Positions 1 to 9,047 of a DNA stretch of 34,697 bases are shown here, one piece after another (the first letter of the stretch is position 1; each line of letters opens with the position of its first letter). This DNA is from an uncultured Pseudomonadota bacterium. GTDB lineage: Bacteria > Pseudomonadota > Gammaproteobacteria > Burkholderiales > SG8-39. Made by a program: the position numbers and the translations under genes. Where the stretch lies: the NCBI GenBank assembly GCA_903909415.1, contig CAIVVS010000166.1, positions 1-34,697 of the forward strand, in the 5' to 3' direction. Below the pieces are notes generated by a model. The model made no database searches. It worked only from the letters and a program-made list of their open reading frames with translations, and was not told the DNA's origin.

Positions 1-1372
1 CCATGCCGCGCAGCTTGCCGCGCTTCGCCGATTCGGCCTTGCGGGCCGCGAAGCCGGCGACGTCCGCCAGCTTCTGCGCCTTGGCGAGCGTCGCCTCGTA
101 GTCGCCGGTGTCGTAGGTCAGGCCGACCGGGGTGGGGTAGGGGAACTCGCGGATGAAGTTGCGGCGCCGCAGCTCCGCCGGATCGACCTTCAGGTCGCGC
201 GCGCACTGCTCGACCAGGCGCTCGACCACGTAGGTGGCCTCCGGGCGCCCGGCGCCCCGGTAGGCGTCGACCGGCGCGGTGTTGGTGAACACCCCGGTGA
301 CTTCGCAGAAGATCGCCGGCGTGCGGTACTGGCCGGCCAGCAGCGTGGCGTACAGGATGGTCGGGATGCAGGACGAGAACGTGGACAGGTAGGCGCCCAG
401 GTTCGCGGTGGTGGACACGCGCAGCGCGAGGAACCTGCCGTCCTTGTCCATCGCGAGTTCGGCCTTGCTCACGTGGTCGCGGCCGTGCGCGTCGGACTGG
501 AACGACTCGGTGCGCTCGGCGGTCCACTTGATCGGGCGGTTCACCTGCTTGGCGGCCCAGGTGCAGGCCACGTCCTCGGCGTACAGGTAGATCTTGGAGC
601 CGAAGCCGCCGCCCACGTCCGGGGCGACCACGCGCACCTTGTGCTCGGGCAGGCCCAGCACGAAGGCGGTCATCAGCAGGCGCTCGACGTGCGGGTTCTG
701 GCTGGCGACGTAGAGCGTGTAGCTGTCGTCGGCGCGCGAGTACTGCGCGTTCACCGCGCGCGGCTCGATCGCATTCGGCACCAGCCGGTTGTTGATGAAC
801 TCCAGCGTGGTGACGTGCGCGGCCTTGGCGAAGGCGGCGTCGGTCGCGGCCTTGTCGCCCAGCGCCCACACGTAGCAGGTGTTGTCCGGCGCGATGTCGT
901 GGATGACCTGCGCGCCCTTTTTCCTCGCCGAGGCAGCGGCGACCACCGCCGGCAGCACCTCGTAGTCCACATCGATGAGTTCGGCGGCGTCGCGCGCCTG
1001 CGACCAGGTCTCGGCCACCACCATGGCGACGTGGTCGCCCACGTAGCGCACCCTGTCATGCGCCAGCACCGGGTGCGGCGGTTCCTTCATCGGCTGGCCG
1101 TTGACGTCGGTGATCAGCCAGCCGCAGGGCAGGCCGCCCATCTTGGACGCGGCGATGTCCGCGCCGGTGAAGATGGCCACCACGCCCGGCGCCTTCATCG
1201 CGCGGTCGGTCTTCACCGACTTGATGCGGGCATGGGCGTGCGGCGAGCGCAGGAAGTAGGCGTGCGTCTGGTGCGGCAGGCTCAGGTCGTCGGTGTACTG
1301 GCCGACGCCGGTCAGGAAGCGGTAATCCTCGCGGCGCTTGACCGACTCGCCCATGAAAGACTGGTCACCCAT
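1..1372 (-). CDS. Molybdenum hydroxylase large subunit, CoxL/xanthine dehydrogenase family (partial, C-terminus outside window)
   Basis: This is the first ~457 residues of a molybdopterin-binding large subunit; the 3' end runs off the left edge. The start [10 protein letters not shown] follows an AGGAGG ribosome site just upstream. Seen in the sequence are the N-terminal aldehyde-oxidase/xanthine-dehydrogenase a/b hammerhead region (for example [13 protein letters not shown] and SPHAHARI) and a Mo-domain stretch with VGGGFGSK and AYRGAGR. In the family, AYRGAGR marks form II CoxL-like proteins, whereas genuine form I CO dehydrogenases carry an AYxCSFR loop. CO oxidation is therefore not supported and the substrate stays unknown. 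The [2Fe-2S] subunit gene lies immediately upstream on the same strand (51-bp gap), so the two are probably co-transcribed. An FAD subunit (CoxM) is not visible and could lie left of the window. Confidence 0.9.
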   Translation of the reverse strand, partial: MGDQSFMGESVKRREDYRFLTGVGQYTDDLSLPHQTHAYFLRSPHAHARIKSVKTDRAMKAPGVVAIFTGADIAASKMGGLPCGWLITDVNGQPMKEPPHPVLAHDRVRYVGDHVAMVVAETWSQARDAAELIDVDYEVLPAVVAAASARKKGAQVIHDIAPDNTCYVWALGDKAATDAAFAKAAHVTTLEFINNRLVPNAIEPRAVNAQYSRADDSYTLYVASQNPHVERLLMTAFVLGLPEHKVRVVAPDVGGGFGSKIYLYAEDVACTWAAKQVNRPIKWTAERTESFQSDAHGRDHVSKAELAMDKDGRFLALRVSTTANLGAYLSTFSSCIPTILYATLLAGQYRTPAIFCEVTGVFTNTAPVDAYRGAGRPEATYVVERLVEQCARDLKVDPAELRRRNFIREFPYPTPVGLTYDTGDYEATLAKAQKLADVAGFAARKAESAKRGKLRGM

Positions 1373-1423
1373 GGTTTCCTCCTCCTAGGGTTACTTGTCG
1401 CTTGTTCGGTTTCTCGTTCCGGC

Positions 1424-1912
<489 letters not shown>

Positions 1913-2195
1913 GGTGTTGCCTCCTTGTATTGCCTGACGGCGTATTGGAATCGCGTATTGAATTCTTGTGGTTCGGCCCCACCATTGCGCTGGCGTGATG
2001 CATCTCGCCGGGGTGGTTTCCGGGAGCCTCTTCGGGGTTGTCCAGGCGAAAGGTCGGGGCGAAAAACGTCACCGATGCTAGCCCAAGCAGGGGGCTTGCG
2101 CAAACGGCGTTGCAGCATGGTGACGGGTTCCCGTATCGCGGCTTGACCGGGGCACCCCCGGGGACTAGGCTAGAAGCACTTTTTCCATATATTTC
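1913..2195. other. Divergent intergenic region between coxS-like and xdhC-like genes
   Basis: This 283-bp region must hold the control signals for both divergent transcription units. A near-repeat, ATTCAATACGC / ATTCCAATACGCC on the minus strand (about 1940-1965), lies just upstream of the coxS-like ribosome site and could be a regulator site. A sigma-70-like promoter for the plus-strand gene is annotated separately. No regulator gene is adjacent and no known riboswitch was recognised. Confidence 0.5.
2143..2171 (+). promoter_or_regulatory. Putative sigma-70 promoter for xdhC-like gene
   Basis: TTGACC (2143-2148) and TAGGCT (2166-2171) are separated by 17 bp. Transcription would start near 2178, giving a leader of about 18-30 nt before the xdhC-like start. 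This is one of the few places in the window with both boxes recognisable. Confidence 0.45.
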
Positions 2196-3215
2196 ATGAG
2201 GCTGCACGTGGACAGCGTAGATCTGGAAGTCATTCGCGCGGCGATCAAGTGGACCAACGAGGGCCACTGCGCCACGATCGGCACGGTCACCCACACCTGG
2301 GGCTCGGCGCCGCGTCCGGTCGGGGCGATGCTGGTGATCCGCGACGACGGCCAGGTGATCGGCTCGGTCTCCGGCGGCTGCGTCGAGGACGACCTGATCG
2401 ACAAGGTCAAGGAAAAGGCGCTGGCCGCCGACAAGCCCGAGACCGCCACCTACGGCGTGACCCAGGAGCAGGCCAACCGTTTCGGCCTGCCCTGCGGCGG
2501 CACCCTGCAGCTGGTGCTGGAGCCGGTCAGCGCGAAGTCGCGCCTGCCCGAGCTGCTGGCGGCGATCGAGCGCCACGAGCTGGTGGCGCGCTCGCTGGTC
2601 ATGGCGACCGGCGAGGTGACCGTCGAGGCCGGCAAGTGGTCGGACTACCTGTCGCTGGACGACGGCGTGCTCCGGACCATCCACGGCCCGCGCTGGCGCG
2701 TGCTGATCATCGGCGCGGGCCAGCTCAGCCGTTACCTCGCGCAGATGGCGCAGGCGCTGGACTACCACGTGACGGTATGCGACCCGCGCGAGGAGTACGC
2801 CGCCGAGTGGAACCTGACTTCCGTGCCGCTGGAGCGCGGCTACCCCGACGACGTGGTGCTGGCGCTGAACCCGGACGCGCACACCGCGGTGATCGCGGTG
2901 ACCCACGACCCGAAGCTGGACGACATCGCGCTGATCGAGGCGCTCAAGTCGCCGGCCTTCTACGTCGGTGCGCTGGGCTCGAAGAAGAACAACGACAACC
3001 GCCGCAAGCGCCTGGCCGAGTTCGACCTGTCCGCCGGCGAGATCGCGCGGCTGCGCGGCCCGGTCGGGCTGAAGATCGGCTCCAAGACGCCGCCGGAGAT
3101 CGCGGTGTCCATCCTGGCCGAGATGACCGCGGTGCGCCATGGCGTGGCCATCCCCGAGACCATCGAGCCGCCCAAGGTGAACGTCACCTCGGGCTGCGCC
3201 GTGGTTCCGGGCTGA
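2196..3215 (+). CDS. XdhC/CoxI family molybdenum hydroxylase maturation protein
   Basis: XdhC-family proteins bind and protect molybdenum cofactor and assist its sulfuration and insertion into xanthine dehydrogenase-type enzymes. The N-terminal XdhC domain shows [12 protein letters not shown] and SGGCVEDDL (Cys62), then LPCGG (Cys100). The C-terminal half is a Rossmann domain beginning [10 protein letters not shown] at about residue 169 and ending with [16 protein letters not shown]. At 339 residues it is a full two-domain member. It is divergent from the CoxS/CoxL-like genes, which are its probable clients. The ATG at 2196 has no clear ribosome site. A GTG at 2208 preceded by GAGG would give a start reading VDSVDLEVI and is a real alternative. 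The stop codon lies in the loop of a CCGGG/CCCGG repeat. Confidence 0.9.
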   Translation: MRLHVDSVDLEVIRAAIKWTNEGHCATIGTVTHTWGSAPRPVGAMLVIRDDGQVIGSVSGGCVEDDLIDKVKEKALAADKPETATYGVTQEQANRFGLPCGGTLQLVLEPVSAKSRLPELLAAIERHELVARSLVMATGEVTVEAGKWSDYLSLDDGVLRTIHGPRWRVLIIGAGQLSRYLAQMAQALDYHVTVCDPREEYAAEWNLTSVPLERGYPDDVVLALNPDAHTAVIAVTHDPKLDDIALIEALKSPAFYVGALGSKKNNDNRRKRLAEFDLSAGEIARLRGPVGLKIGSKTPPEIAVSILAEMTAVRHGVAIPETIEPPKVNVTSGCAVVPG

Positions 3216-3252
3216 ATTCCCGGTCGACCCCCGGCCCCGGGACGGTTTCCCC

Positions 3253-3870
3253 TTGAACGACGCGCGGCTGGCCTCGCCGGCTGCCGAGCGCAACGCCGCG
3301 CCGATCGCGCAGGTGCTGGCCGGCATGCTGCCTTCCACCGGCTCGCTCCCGGGCCTGGTGCTGGAAGTCGCGAGCGGCAGCGGCCAGCATGTGGCGCACT
3401 TTGCGCGCGCCTTCCCCGCGCTCACCTGGCAGCCCACCGACCGCGAGCCGCGCCATCGCGCGTCCATCGCCGCGTGGCGCGAGGAGGCGGGGCTGCCCAA
3501 CCTGCTCGCGCCGCTGGAACTGGACGTCATGCATCCCTGGCCGGTCACGCGCGCCGACGCGATGCTGTGCATCAACATGGTCCATATCTCGCCCTGGGCC
3601 GCGACGCTCGCGCTGCTCAATGGTGCGGCACGGGTGCTGCCCGACGGCGCGCCGCTCTACCTGTACGGGCCCTACCGGCGCCGCGGCGTGCCCACCGCGC
3701 CGTCCAACGAGGCCTTCGATGCGGACCTTCGTTCGCGCGACCCGTCCTGGGGCCTGCGCGACCTGGACGAGGTGACGGGCGTGGCGCGCGACGCGGGCTT
3801 CGAGCGCGTGGACGTGGTCGCGATGCCGGCCAACAACCTTTCGGTTATCTTTCGCAGGCGCGCTGCCTGA
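3253..3870 (+). CDS. DUF938 family SAM-dependent methyltransferase-like protein
   Basis: The 205-residue protein matches the DUF938 family, a small cytoplasmic class I methyltransferase fold of unknown substrate. The SAM-binding motif I is [10 protein letters not shown] (about residues 36-45), followed by an acidic strand-2 end (QPTDRE) and the family-typical INMVHISPW and YLYGPYRR segments. The likely start is TTG at 3253, because the reading starts [14 protein letters not shown] as in relatives; no strong ribosome site is visible, so coupling to the upstream xdhC-like gene (37-bp gap) is plausible. A role in the molybdenum locus is only suggested by position. Confidence 0.85.
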   Translation: MNDARLASPAAERNAAPIAQVLAGMLPSTGSLPGLVLEVASGSGQHVAHFARAFPALTWQPTDREPRHRASIAAWREEAGLPNLLAPLELDVMHPWPVTRADAMLCINMVHISPWAATLALLNGAARVLPDGAPLYLYGPYRRRGVPTAPSNEAFDADLRSRDPSWGLRDLDEVTGVARDAGFERVDVVAMPANNLSVIFRRRAA

Positions 3871-3931
3871 ACCACGGGCGGGCGCGAGGCCGGCGCCGCG
3901 CCGGCTTCCAACCACCACCCCGGGGAATGCC

Positions 3932-4288
3932 ATGGCACTGGCGGCAAAGATCGCGATCGCATTGGTGGCGCTGCTGCACGTCTGGTTCGCCGTGATCGAG
4001 ATGTTCCTGTGGGACAAGCCCTACGGCCGGCGCGCCTTTGGCCTGACGCCGGAGTTCGCCACCGCAAGCAAGGCGCTCGCCGCCAACCAGGGCCTGTACA
4101 ACCTGTTCCTCGCCGCGGGCCTGGCCTGGGGCCTCGCGCCCGGGCCGGACGCCGGCGCGGTGCGGCTGTTCTTCCTCGGCTGCGTGATCGTGGCCGGCGT
4201 GTTCGGTGCCTTCACCGCCAGCCGCAAGATCCTGTACGTGCAGGCGCTGCCGGGTGCGATTGCGCTGGGCCTGGTCATCGCCGCCTGA
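3932..4288 (+). CDS. DUF1304 family small membrane protein
   Basis: The 118-residue protein has four predicted membrane helices (about residues 5-26, 52-69, 77-95 and 100-118) and the DUF1304 signatures HVWFAVIEMFLW and NQGLYNLFLAAGL. Its function is unknown; it would sit in the inner membrane. It follows the DUF938 gene by 61 bp and is probably part of the same plus-strand unit. The TGA stop opens the loop of a perfect 6-bp GC hairpin. Confidence 0.88.
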   Translation: MALAAKIAIALVALLHVWFAVIEMFLWDKPYGRRAFGLTPEFATASKALAANQGLYNLFLAAGLAWGLAPGPDAGAVRLFFLGCVIVAGVFGAFTASRKILYVQALPGAIALGLVIAA

Positions 4289-4299
4289 GGGCAGGCGGC
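4280..4299 (+). terminator. Stop-codon hairpin after DUF1304 gene
   Basis: GCCGCC (4280-4285) and GGCGGC (4294-4299) form a perfect 6-bp stem, and the 8-nt loop starts with the TGA stop. There is no T-run, so it is a weak candidate for an intrinsic terminator or an mRNA 3'-end stabiliser. Confidence 0.35.
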
Positions 4300-4335
4300 C
4301 TGCGAGCGGCGCCCCGGACCGGTTATTTAAAATAG

Positions 4336-4380
4336 TCAATATAAACAGCCACTTATGATATTTCCAGCGTTTTTCCTCGG
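4336..4380 (+). repeat. Dispersed AT-rich repeat, copy A
   Basis: This is the first of three related ~45-bp elements in the window (others at 12573-12618 and 24148-24192). The best conserved core here reads ATAAACAGCCACTTATGAT, then ATTTCC and a T5 run. It sits immediately upstream of the mocA-like gene, pointing towards its ATG, and is strikingly AT-rich against its surroundings. Its identity is unknown. Confidence 0.6.
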
Positions 4381-4389
4381 TGGCGCGCC

Positions 4390-4986
4390 ATGAAGGTCGC
4401 CGGCATCCTGCTCGCGGCCGGCGCGTCGGTGCGCTTCGGCGGCAACAAGATGATGCATCCGCTGCCGGAGGGCGAGGCGCGCGCCGGCATGCCGATCGCG
4501 GTGGCCTCGGCGACGAACATGCTCGCGGCGCTGCCCGACACGGTGGCGGTGGTGCGGCCGCGCTCCCAGAAGCTCGCGCACCTGCTGCGCGAGGCCGGCG
4601 CCAAGGTGGTGACCTGCCGCAACGCGAACGAGGGCATGGGTGCGAGCCTGGCGCGCGCGGTGGCCGCGGCCGACGATGCCGATGCCTGGATCGTCGGCCT
4701 GGGCGACATGCCCTGGATCGCTCCCGAAACCATCCTGACGATGGCGCGCATGCTCACCGAGGGCGCGGTCATCGTCGCGCCGTCCTTCGACGGCAATCGC
4801 GGCCATCCGGTGGGCTTCGCCCGCCGCTTCCACGACGAGTTGCGCGCTTCTTCCGGCGACGAGGGCGCGCGCAAGCTGTTCCGCGACCACGCCGACCTGG
4901 TGACCCTGCTGCCGGTGGAAGATCCCGGCGTGCTGCGCGACATCGACACGCCGCAGGACCTGGCCGGTGGCGCCACGCAGGCCTGA
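4390..4986 (+). CDS. mocA: MobA-like NTP transferase (molybdenum cofactor cytidylyltransferase type)
   Basis: The 198-residue protein is a GT-A-fold nucleotidyltransferase. It has the N-terminal nucleotide-binding loop LLAAGASVRFGGNK, the metal-binding GLGDMPWI and the cofactor-side GHPVGF. Family members such as MocA add CMP to molybdopterin to make MCD for xanthine-dehydrogenase-type enzymes, which fits the CoxL/CoxS/XdhC genes nearby; relatives that make MGD (MobA) are the alternative. The ATG at 4390 was chosen because MKVAGILLAAG aligns with family starts. No clear ribosome site is present; instead dispersed repeat A ends 9 bp upstream. The stop is enclosed by a longer interrupted inverted repeat (GCAGGC/GCCTGC). 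Confidence 0.85.
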   Translation: MKVAGILLAAGASVRFGGNKMMHPLPEGEARAGMPIAVASATNMLAALPDTVAVVRPRSQKLAHLLREAGAKVVTCRNANEGMGASLARAVAAADDADAWIVGLGDMPWIAPETILTMARMLTEGAVIVAPSFDGNRGHPVGFARRFHDELRASSGDEGARKLFRDHADLVTLLPVEDPGVLRDIDTPQDLAGGATQA

Positions 4987-5045
4987 GGCTTGCTTCGCCC
5001 TGCCTGCATCGCCGTTCACCTTCTACACCGTCACCGGAGACCACC

Positions 5046-6311
5046 ATGCGGCCTTTGCTGATCGCGGGAGCCATCGTGCTCGCCGCCCTTTCACAGCAGG
5101 CACTTGCCACATGGCTGCTGGTACCTGCCGCGCGGGAAGTCCGCCTGTCTGGAAAGCCGGGTGCCTCCGACAAGCGCCCGACCACGCTCCTCGTGCCCTT
5201 CGAATTGATATTCCTGAATACGACGGGCGAGGACAGGACCATCGAGTTGCCGGTTTGCCTCGCCGTGAGGAAGCAACTCGCCGGTCAGGTGACCGCCGCG
5301 ACGGTCGGCAAGGCCACGGACAAGGCCTGCGAGGTCGGAACCGGCGTGCGGAGGGAGACGAACGCGTTCAGCGTCCGTGCTGGCGCGTTCCTCAAGGAAA
5401 GTTATTTCCTCCATCTTGAGAGCGAGGCGGAGGGCGGGCTGGTGGTGCAGATTGCCGAAGTCCTGCCGATGCAGCAGACCCATGCCGTCCGTGAAGTGGA
5501 TCACGGCATTGTCGTGGGTGACACGGCCACCACCGTGGTTGCCCGTCGCGAAGGCGTCTTCTTCCGCGACAGCGTGGTCGAGCCGGTCAGCGTGGACCGC
5601 GCGGCGCGCCTGTCGGCGCCTGTCATCGACAACGAGCCGATGTACTTCCTGGTCGGCGGCGGCAAGGACCTGACTTCCAAGTTCCAGCTGAGCGTGAAGT
5701 ACCCGCTCTGGCAGGGGCCGCGCCAGTCGGTCAACGTCGCCTACACCCAGCTCTCGATCTGGGACCTCGCATCCGAGTCCAAGCCGTTCCGCGACAACAA
5801 CTACCGCCCCGGCGCCTTCTACGAGCACCAGTTCCAGATGCCGACGGGCTCGCCGCACGGCCTGTCGCTGCGCGCCGGCTTCGAGCACGAGTCCAACGGG
5901 CGCAACGGCCGTGATTCGCGCAGCCTGAACATCCTGTTCGCGCGGCCCACGTGGCGCTACGACATGGATGGCGGGCGGTTCGTCGAGCTGCGGCCGCGCT
6001 TCTTCGTCTACCAGGACAAGGCCGAGAACCCGGACATCCAGCGCTACCGGGGCTATGCCGACTGGTACGGCCGCATCGGCGACCGCGTCTTCGGCCAGGA
6101 CGTGCAACTGGGCCTGATGGTGCGCCGTGGCACGGCGAACTTCGGGTCCGCGCAGCTCGACCTCACCTGGCGCCTGCCGGGCACCTCGCGGCGACAGGCC
6201 GACGAGGGCGTTTTCTTCACGGTGCAGTACTTCAACGGCTACGGCGAGACGCTGCTGGACTACAACCGGCGCACCGCGCAGCTGCGCGCCGGCCTGAGCA
6301 TCGTGCGCTAG
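5046..6311 (+). CDS. pldA: Outer-membrane phospholipase A (OmpLA family)
   Basis: The 421-residue protein starts with a signal peptide (about residues 1-21, cleavage near QQALA). The C-terminal half is the 12-stranded OmpLA barrel: YTQLSIWDLASESKPFRDNN, GAFYEHQF, GFEHESNGRNGRDSRSLN in two parts, and the end strand QYFNGYGETLLDYN. Catalytic residues are His281, Ser283 and Asn295, with the same +2/+14 spacing as His142, Ser144 and Asn156 in the E. coli enzyme. It would hydrolyse acyl ester bonds of misplaced outer-leaflet phospholipids. The ~140 residues added before the barrel form an extra periplasmic domain absent from the short E. coli type. A GGAGA site precedes the ATG; the upstream in-frame extension overlaps mocA and was rejected. 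Confidence 0.92.
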   Translation: MRPLLIAGAIVLAALSQQALATWLLVPAAREVRLSGKPGASDKRPTTLLVPFELIFLNTTGEDRTIELPVCLAVRKQLAGQVTAATVGKATDKACEVGTGVRRETNAFSVRAGAFLKESYFLHLESEAEGGLVVQIAEVLPMQQTHAVREVDHGIVVGDTATTVVARREGVFFRDSVVEPVSVDRAARLSAPVIDNEPMYFLVGGGKDLTSKFQLSVKYPLWQGPRQSVNVAYTQLSIWDLASESKPFRDNNYRPGAFYEHQFQMPTGSPHGLSLRAGFEHESNGRNGRDSRSLNILFARPTWRYDMDGGRFVELRPRFFVYQDKAENPDIQRYRGYADWYGRIGDRVFGQDVQLGLMVRRGTANFGSAQLDLTWRLPGTSRRQADEGVFFTVQYFNGYGETLLDYNRRTAQLRAGLSIVR

Positions 6312-6322
6312 GGACCCGCCGG

Positions 6323-6328
6323 TACAAT
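6323..6328 (+). promoter_or_regulatory. TACAAT -10 box six bases before a small ORF (leaderless start)
   Basis: TACAAT at 6323-6328 is followed by exactly six bases and then the ATG of a 9-codon ORF at 6335. A canonical sigma-70 start would fall on that ATG. The box lies in the loop of a 5-bp repeat (GCCGG/CCGGC). No convincing -35 was seen, as with other -10 boxes in this GC-rich sequence. Confidence 0.45.
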
Positions 6329-6334
6329 CCGGCC

Positions 6335-6364
6335 ATGTCCAACCGAAACCGGCCCATCCACTGA
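6335..6364 (+). CDS. Possible 9-residue leader peptide upstream of DegP/Q-type protease
   Basis: The mini-ORF encodes MSNRNRPIH and ends TGA one base before the protease ATG at 6366. A TACAAT box sits six bases before its ATG, so it could be translated from a leaderless mRNA. The protease ATG itself has no Shine-Dalgarno sequence, so translation could depend on termination and re-initiation at this junction. The peptide has no recognised homolog and may be only a translational entry device. A chance occurrence remains possible. Confidence 0.35.
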   Translation: MSNRNRPIH

Positions 6365-6365
6365 C

Positions 6366-7760
6366 ATGACACCGAGCCGCCCCTGCCCGCCCGCAGCCCT
6401 GCTGGCCGTCCTGGTGCTCGCCTGCGCCGGGATCGCCGGCGCGCAGCCGGCGCGCGCCCAGGTCATCCCGCTCGCCACCGACTCGCGCGGCTTGCCCACG
6501 CTCGCGCCCATGATCGCGCAGGTCACCCCGGGCGTGGTCAACATCTCGGTGCTGGTGCGCGACCCGGCCGAGAACAACCCGATGCTGCGCGACCCGTTCT
6601 TCCGGCGCTTCTTCGGCGTGCCGGACCGCCCGGCGCAGCCGCAGCCGCAGGGCGCGGGCTCGGGCGTGATCGTGGACGCGCAGCGCGGCCTGGTGATGAC
6701 CAACTTCCACGTCATCAAGGACGCGCAGGAAGTCGTGGTCACCCTGAAGGACCGGCGCCAGCTGCGCGCGCAGCTGGTCGGCGCGGACCCCGGCACCGAC
6801 ATCGCACTGCTGCGCGTGCCGGCCGAGAACCTCACCGCGCTGCGCTTCGGCGACTCCGACGCGCTGAGCGTGGGCGATTTCGTGGTCGCCATCGGCAACC
6901 CCTTCGGCATCGGCCAGACCGTGACCTCGGGCATCGTCTCGGCGCTGGGCCGCGGCGGCCTGGGCATCGAGGGCTACGAGGACTTCATCCAGACCGACGC
7001 GTCCATCAACCCCGGCAACTCCGGCGGCGCGCTGGTGAACCTGCGCGGTGAGCTGGTCGGCATCAACACCGCCATCCTCGGGCCCTCGGGCGGCAACGTC
7101 GGCATCGGCTTCGCCGTGCCCACCGCGATGGCGCGCCAGGTCATGGACCAGCTGCTGCGCTTCGGCGAGGTGCGCCGCGGCAAGCTCGGCGTGTCCACGC
7201 AGGACCTGACCCCGGACATCGCGAAGCAGCTCGGCGTGCCGCCCGGCGACGGCGCGGTGGTGGTGCAGATCGAGCGCGGCTCCAGCGCCGAGGCGGCGGG
7301 CCTGCGGGTCAAGGACGTGGTCACCGCGATCAACGGCCGGCCGGTGCGCTCCTCGGGCGACCTGCGCAACCGCGTCGGCCTCACGCCGGTGGGGGAGGAG
7401 GTCGACATGCAGGTGCTGCGCGAGGGCCGCACGCAGCGGGTGCGCGCGCGCGTGGCCGAGCCCTTCGTCGCCACCAGCATTCCCGGCGAGGCGGTGCCGC
7501 AACTGGCCGGCGCGCGCGTCACCGACATCGGCCAGGGCATGCCGATGTTCGGGGTGGTGGACGGCGCGTTGGTGACCGGCCTCGACGCCAACACGCCCGC
7601 AGCCCGCAGCGGCCTGCGTCCCGGCGACATCGTCTATGGCGTGAACCGGCGCCGGGTGCGCAACGTCGCCGAGTTCCTCGCCACGCTGCGCGCGGCCGAG
7701 CAGCCGCTGCGCCTGTCGCTGCTGCGCGGCGAGAACCGCCTGACACTGCTGATCCGCTGA
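6366..7760 (+). CDS. DegP/DegQ-type periplasmic serine protease with two PDZ domains
   Basis: The 464-residue protein has a signal peptide (about 1-31, ending AQPARAQ), a trypsin-like domain and two PDZ domains (about 285-370 and 380-462). The catalytic triad is His115 (TNFHVI), Asp145 (GTDIALLRV) and Ser219 (NPGNSGGAL). The usual TNNHV is TNFHV here. It would degrade or refold damaged envelope proteins. The first PDZ has KLGVSTQDLTPDIAKQLGV, as in Do-type proteases. No ribosome site precedes the ATG; a 9-codon ORF ends one base upstream and may couple translation. The stop codon lies in the loop of a TCCGC/GCGGA repeat. Confidence 0.92.
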   Translation: MTPSRPCPPAALLAVLVLACAGIAGAQPARAQVIPLATDSRGLPTLAPMIAQVTPGVVNISVLVRDPAENNPMLRDPFFRRFFGVPDRPAQPQPQGAGSGVIVDAQRGLVMTNFHVIKDAQEVVVTLKDRRQLRAQLVGADPGTDIALLRVPAENLTALRFGDSDALSVGDFVVAIGNPFGIGQTVTSGIVSALGRGGLGIEGYEDFIQTDASINPGNSGGALVNLRGELVGINTAILGPSGGNVGIGFAVPTAMARQVMDQLLRFGEVRRGKLGVSTQDLTPDIAKQLGVPPGDGAVVVQIERGSSAEAAGLRVKDVVTAINGRPVRSSGDLRNRVGLTPVGEEVDMQVLREGRTQRVRARVAEPFVATSIPGEAVPQLAGARVTDIGQGMPMFGVVDGALVTGLDANTPAARSGLRPGDIVYGVNRRRVRNVAEFLATLRAAEQPLRLSLLRGENRLTLLIR

Positions 7761-7815
7761 TCCTGTCTGCGGACCCCGCCAGCCAACCCATCCAACTTCC
7801 AGATCGGACTCCACC

Positions 7816-8595
7816 ATGTTCAAGGGACAAACGGCACTCATCACCGGCTCCACCAGCGGCATCGGCCTGGGCATCGCGCGCGCGCTCGCGGCGCAGGGCG
7901 CCAACCTGGTGATCAACGGCCTGGGCGACAAGGCGGCGATCGAGAAGCTGCGCGCCTCGCTGGCTTCGGAATTCGGCGTGCGCGTGGCCTATGACGCCGC
8001 CGACATGAGCAAGCCGGCGGAGATCGCCGCGATGGTGGACGCGGCGCTGGCGCGCGGCAGCCTGGACATCCTCGTGAACAACGCCGGCATCCAGCACGTC
8101 GCGCCGATCGAGGACTTCCCGCTGGACAAGTGGGACCAGATCATCGCGATCAACATGTCCTCGGCCTTCCACAGCATCCGCGCGGCGCTGCCGGCGATGA
8201 AAAAGGCCAACCGCGGCCGCATCATCAACATCGCCTCGGCGCACGGCCTGCGCGCCTCGCCCAACAAGGTCGCCTACGTCGCGGCCAAGCACGGCGTGGT
8301 CGGCATCACCAAGACCGTCGCGCTGGAGTGCGCCGCCACCAACATCACCTGCAACGCGATCTGCCCGGGATTCGTGCTCACGCCGCTGGTCGAGAAGCAG
8401 GTGCAGGACCAGATGAAGGCGCTGGGCCTGGGGCGCGAGCAGGTGGAGCGCGACGTGATCATGCAGAAGCAGCCGACCAAGCGCTTCGTCACCATCGAGC
8501 AGGTCGCCGCGATGGCGGTGTTCCTTGCCGGCGAGGGCGCGGCCTCCATCACCGGCATGGCCTACGCGATCGACGGCGGCTGGACGGCGCAGTAG
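7816..8595 (+). CDS. bdhA: 3-hydroxybutyrate dehydrogenase (short-chain dehydrogenase)
   Basis: The 259-residue classical SDR oxidises (R)-3-hydroxybutyrate to acetoacetate with NAD+, a step in polyhydroxybutyrate and ketone-body use. It shows the cofactor loop TGSTSGIG, NNAGIQ, the catalytic Ser in IASAHG, the YxxxK pair in YVAAKHG and the C-terminal AYAIDGGWTAQ typical of D-beta-hydroxybutyrate dehydrogenases. The substrate assignment rests on overall family resemblance, for example GIQHVAPIEDFP and KQPTKRFVTIEQVA. It follows the protease gene by 55 bp, probably without functional linkage. Confidence 0.88.
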   Translation: MFKGQTALITGSTSGIGLGIARALAAQGANLVINGLGDKAAIEKLRASLASEFGVRVAYDAADMSKPAEIAAMVDAALARGSLDILVNNAGIQHVAPIEDFPLDKWDQIIAINMSSAFHSIRAALPAMKKANRGRIINIASAHGLRASPNKVAYVAAKHGVVGITKTVALECAATNITCNAICPGFVLTPLVEKQVQDQMKALGLGREQVERDVIMQKQPTKRFVTIEQVAAMAVFLAGEGAASITGMAYAIDGGWTAQ

Positions 8596-8604
8596 GTTCC
8601 ACGA

Positions 8605-8622
8605 CGCGGCCCTGCGGCCGCG
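8605..8622. terminator. GC hairpin between convergent bdhA and DUF2917 genes
   Basis: CGCGGCC (8605-8611) and GGCCGCG (8616-8622) form a perfect 7-bp stem with a CTGC tetraloop, between two converging genes. No T-run follows on either strand, so termination is inferred from position and stem strength only. Confidence 0.4.
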
Positions 8623-8634
8623 AGGGGCGCCGGG

Positions 8635-8946
8635 CTACAGCGCGAACAGGCCGGCCAGCCCGCGCGGGCGCGGCAGCCGCGAGGGGATGCTGACCTGGCG
8701 AAGCGCCAGCGGCTCGGGGGCGCACACGGCGAGTTGGCTGCCGGTCATGGCCTGCACCACCGTCGGCCCGTCGCGCTCGATACGCATCGATTCGCCCACG
8801 CGCAGCAGGTGGTCGTCGCGGTCGCCGTCCTGCGTCACCCACAGCGATCCCGCGAGGCAGCGCACCAGCGTGCCGCGCGCGTCATCCAGCGCCAGTGCCT
8901 CGCTGGCCTGCATGCCGACCTGCGCGCTGCTGTACTTGAGTTCCAT
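8635..8946 (-). CDS. DUF2917 family protein
   Basis: The 103-residue protein is a small cupin-like beta domain of unknown function, common in Betaproteobacteria. Visible are the family features GTLVRCLAGSLWVTQDGD and DHLLRVGESMRI. The start MELKYSSAQ at 8946 is preceded by a GGAGA site; a longer in-frame start at 9027 would overrun the intergenic region and was not chosen. It is divergent from the LysR-type gene at 9048, whose product may regulate it, as is usual for LysR neighbours. Confidence 0.8.
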   Translation of the reverse strand: MELKYSSAQVGMQASEALALDDARGTLVRCLAGSLWVTQDGDRDDHLLRVGESMRIERDGPTVVQAMTGSQLAVCAPEPLALRQVSIPSRLPRPRGLAGLFAL

Positions 8947-8959
8947 GGCCCGGTCTCCG

Positions 8960-8984
8960 ATAATGATTGATGTGCATGGATTAT
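8960..8984. promoter_or_regulatory. ATAAT-N15-ATTAT inverted repeat between DUF2917 and LysR genes
   Basis: ATAAT (8960-8964) and ATTAT (8980-8984) form a dyad in the 101-bp divergent gap, which is otherwise the only AT-rich stretch nearby. It could be a LysR operator (T-N11-A sites lie inside it) or overlapping -10 boxes for the two genes. Confidence 0.3.
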
Positions 8985-9047
8985 TCGTCCGCATCCCGAT
9001 GGTGACGAGCGAGGAATTTGCGGTCAATTCATGATCTGGAGGAATGA

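Noticed and set aside
1..1372. Assignment of the CoxL-like gene as aerobic CO dehydrogenase
   Set aside because: The active-site loop is AYRGAGR, the form II type, not the AYxCSFR loop of form I enzymes.
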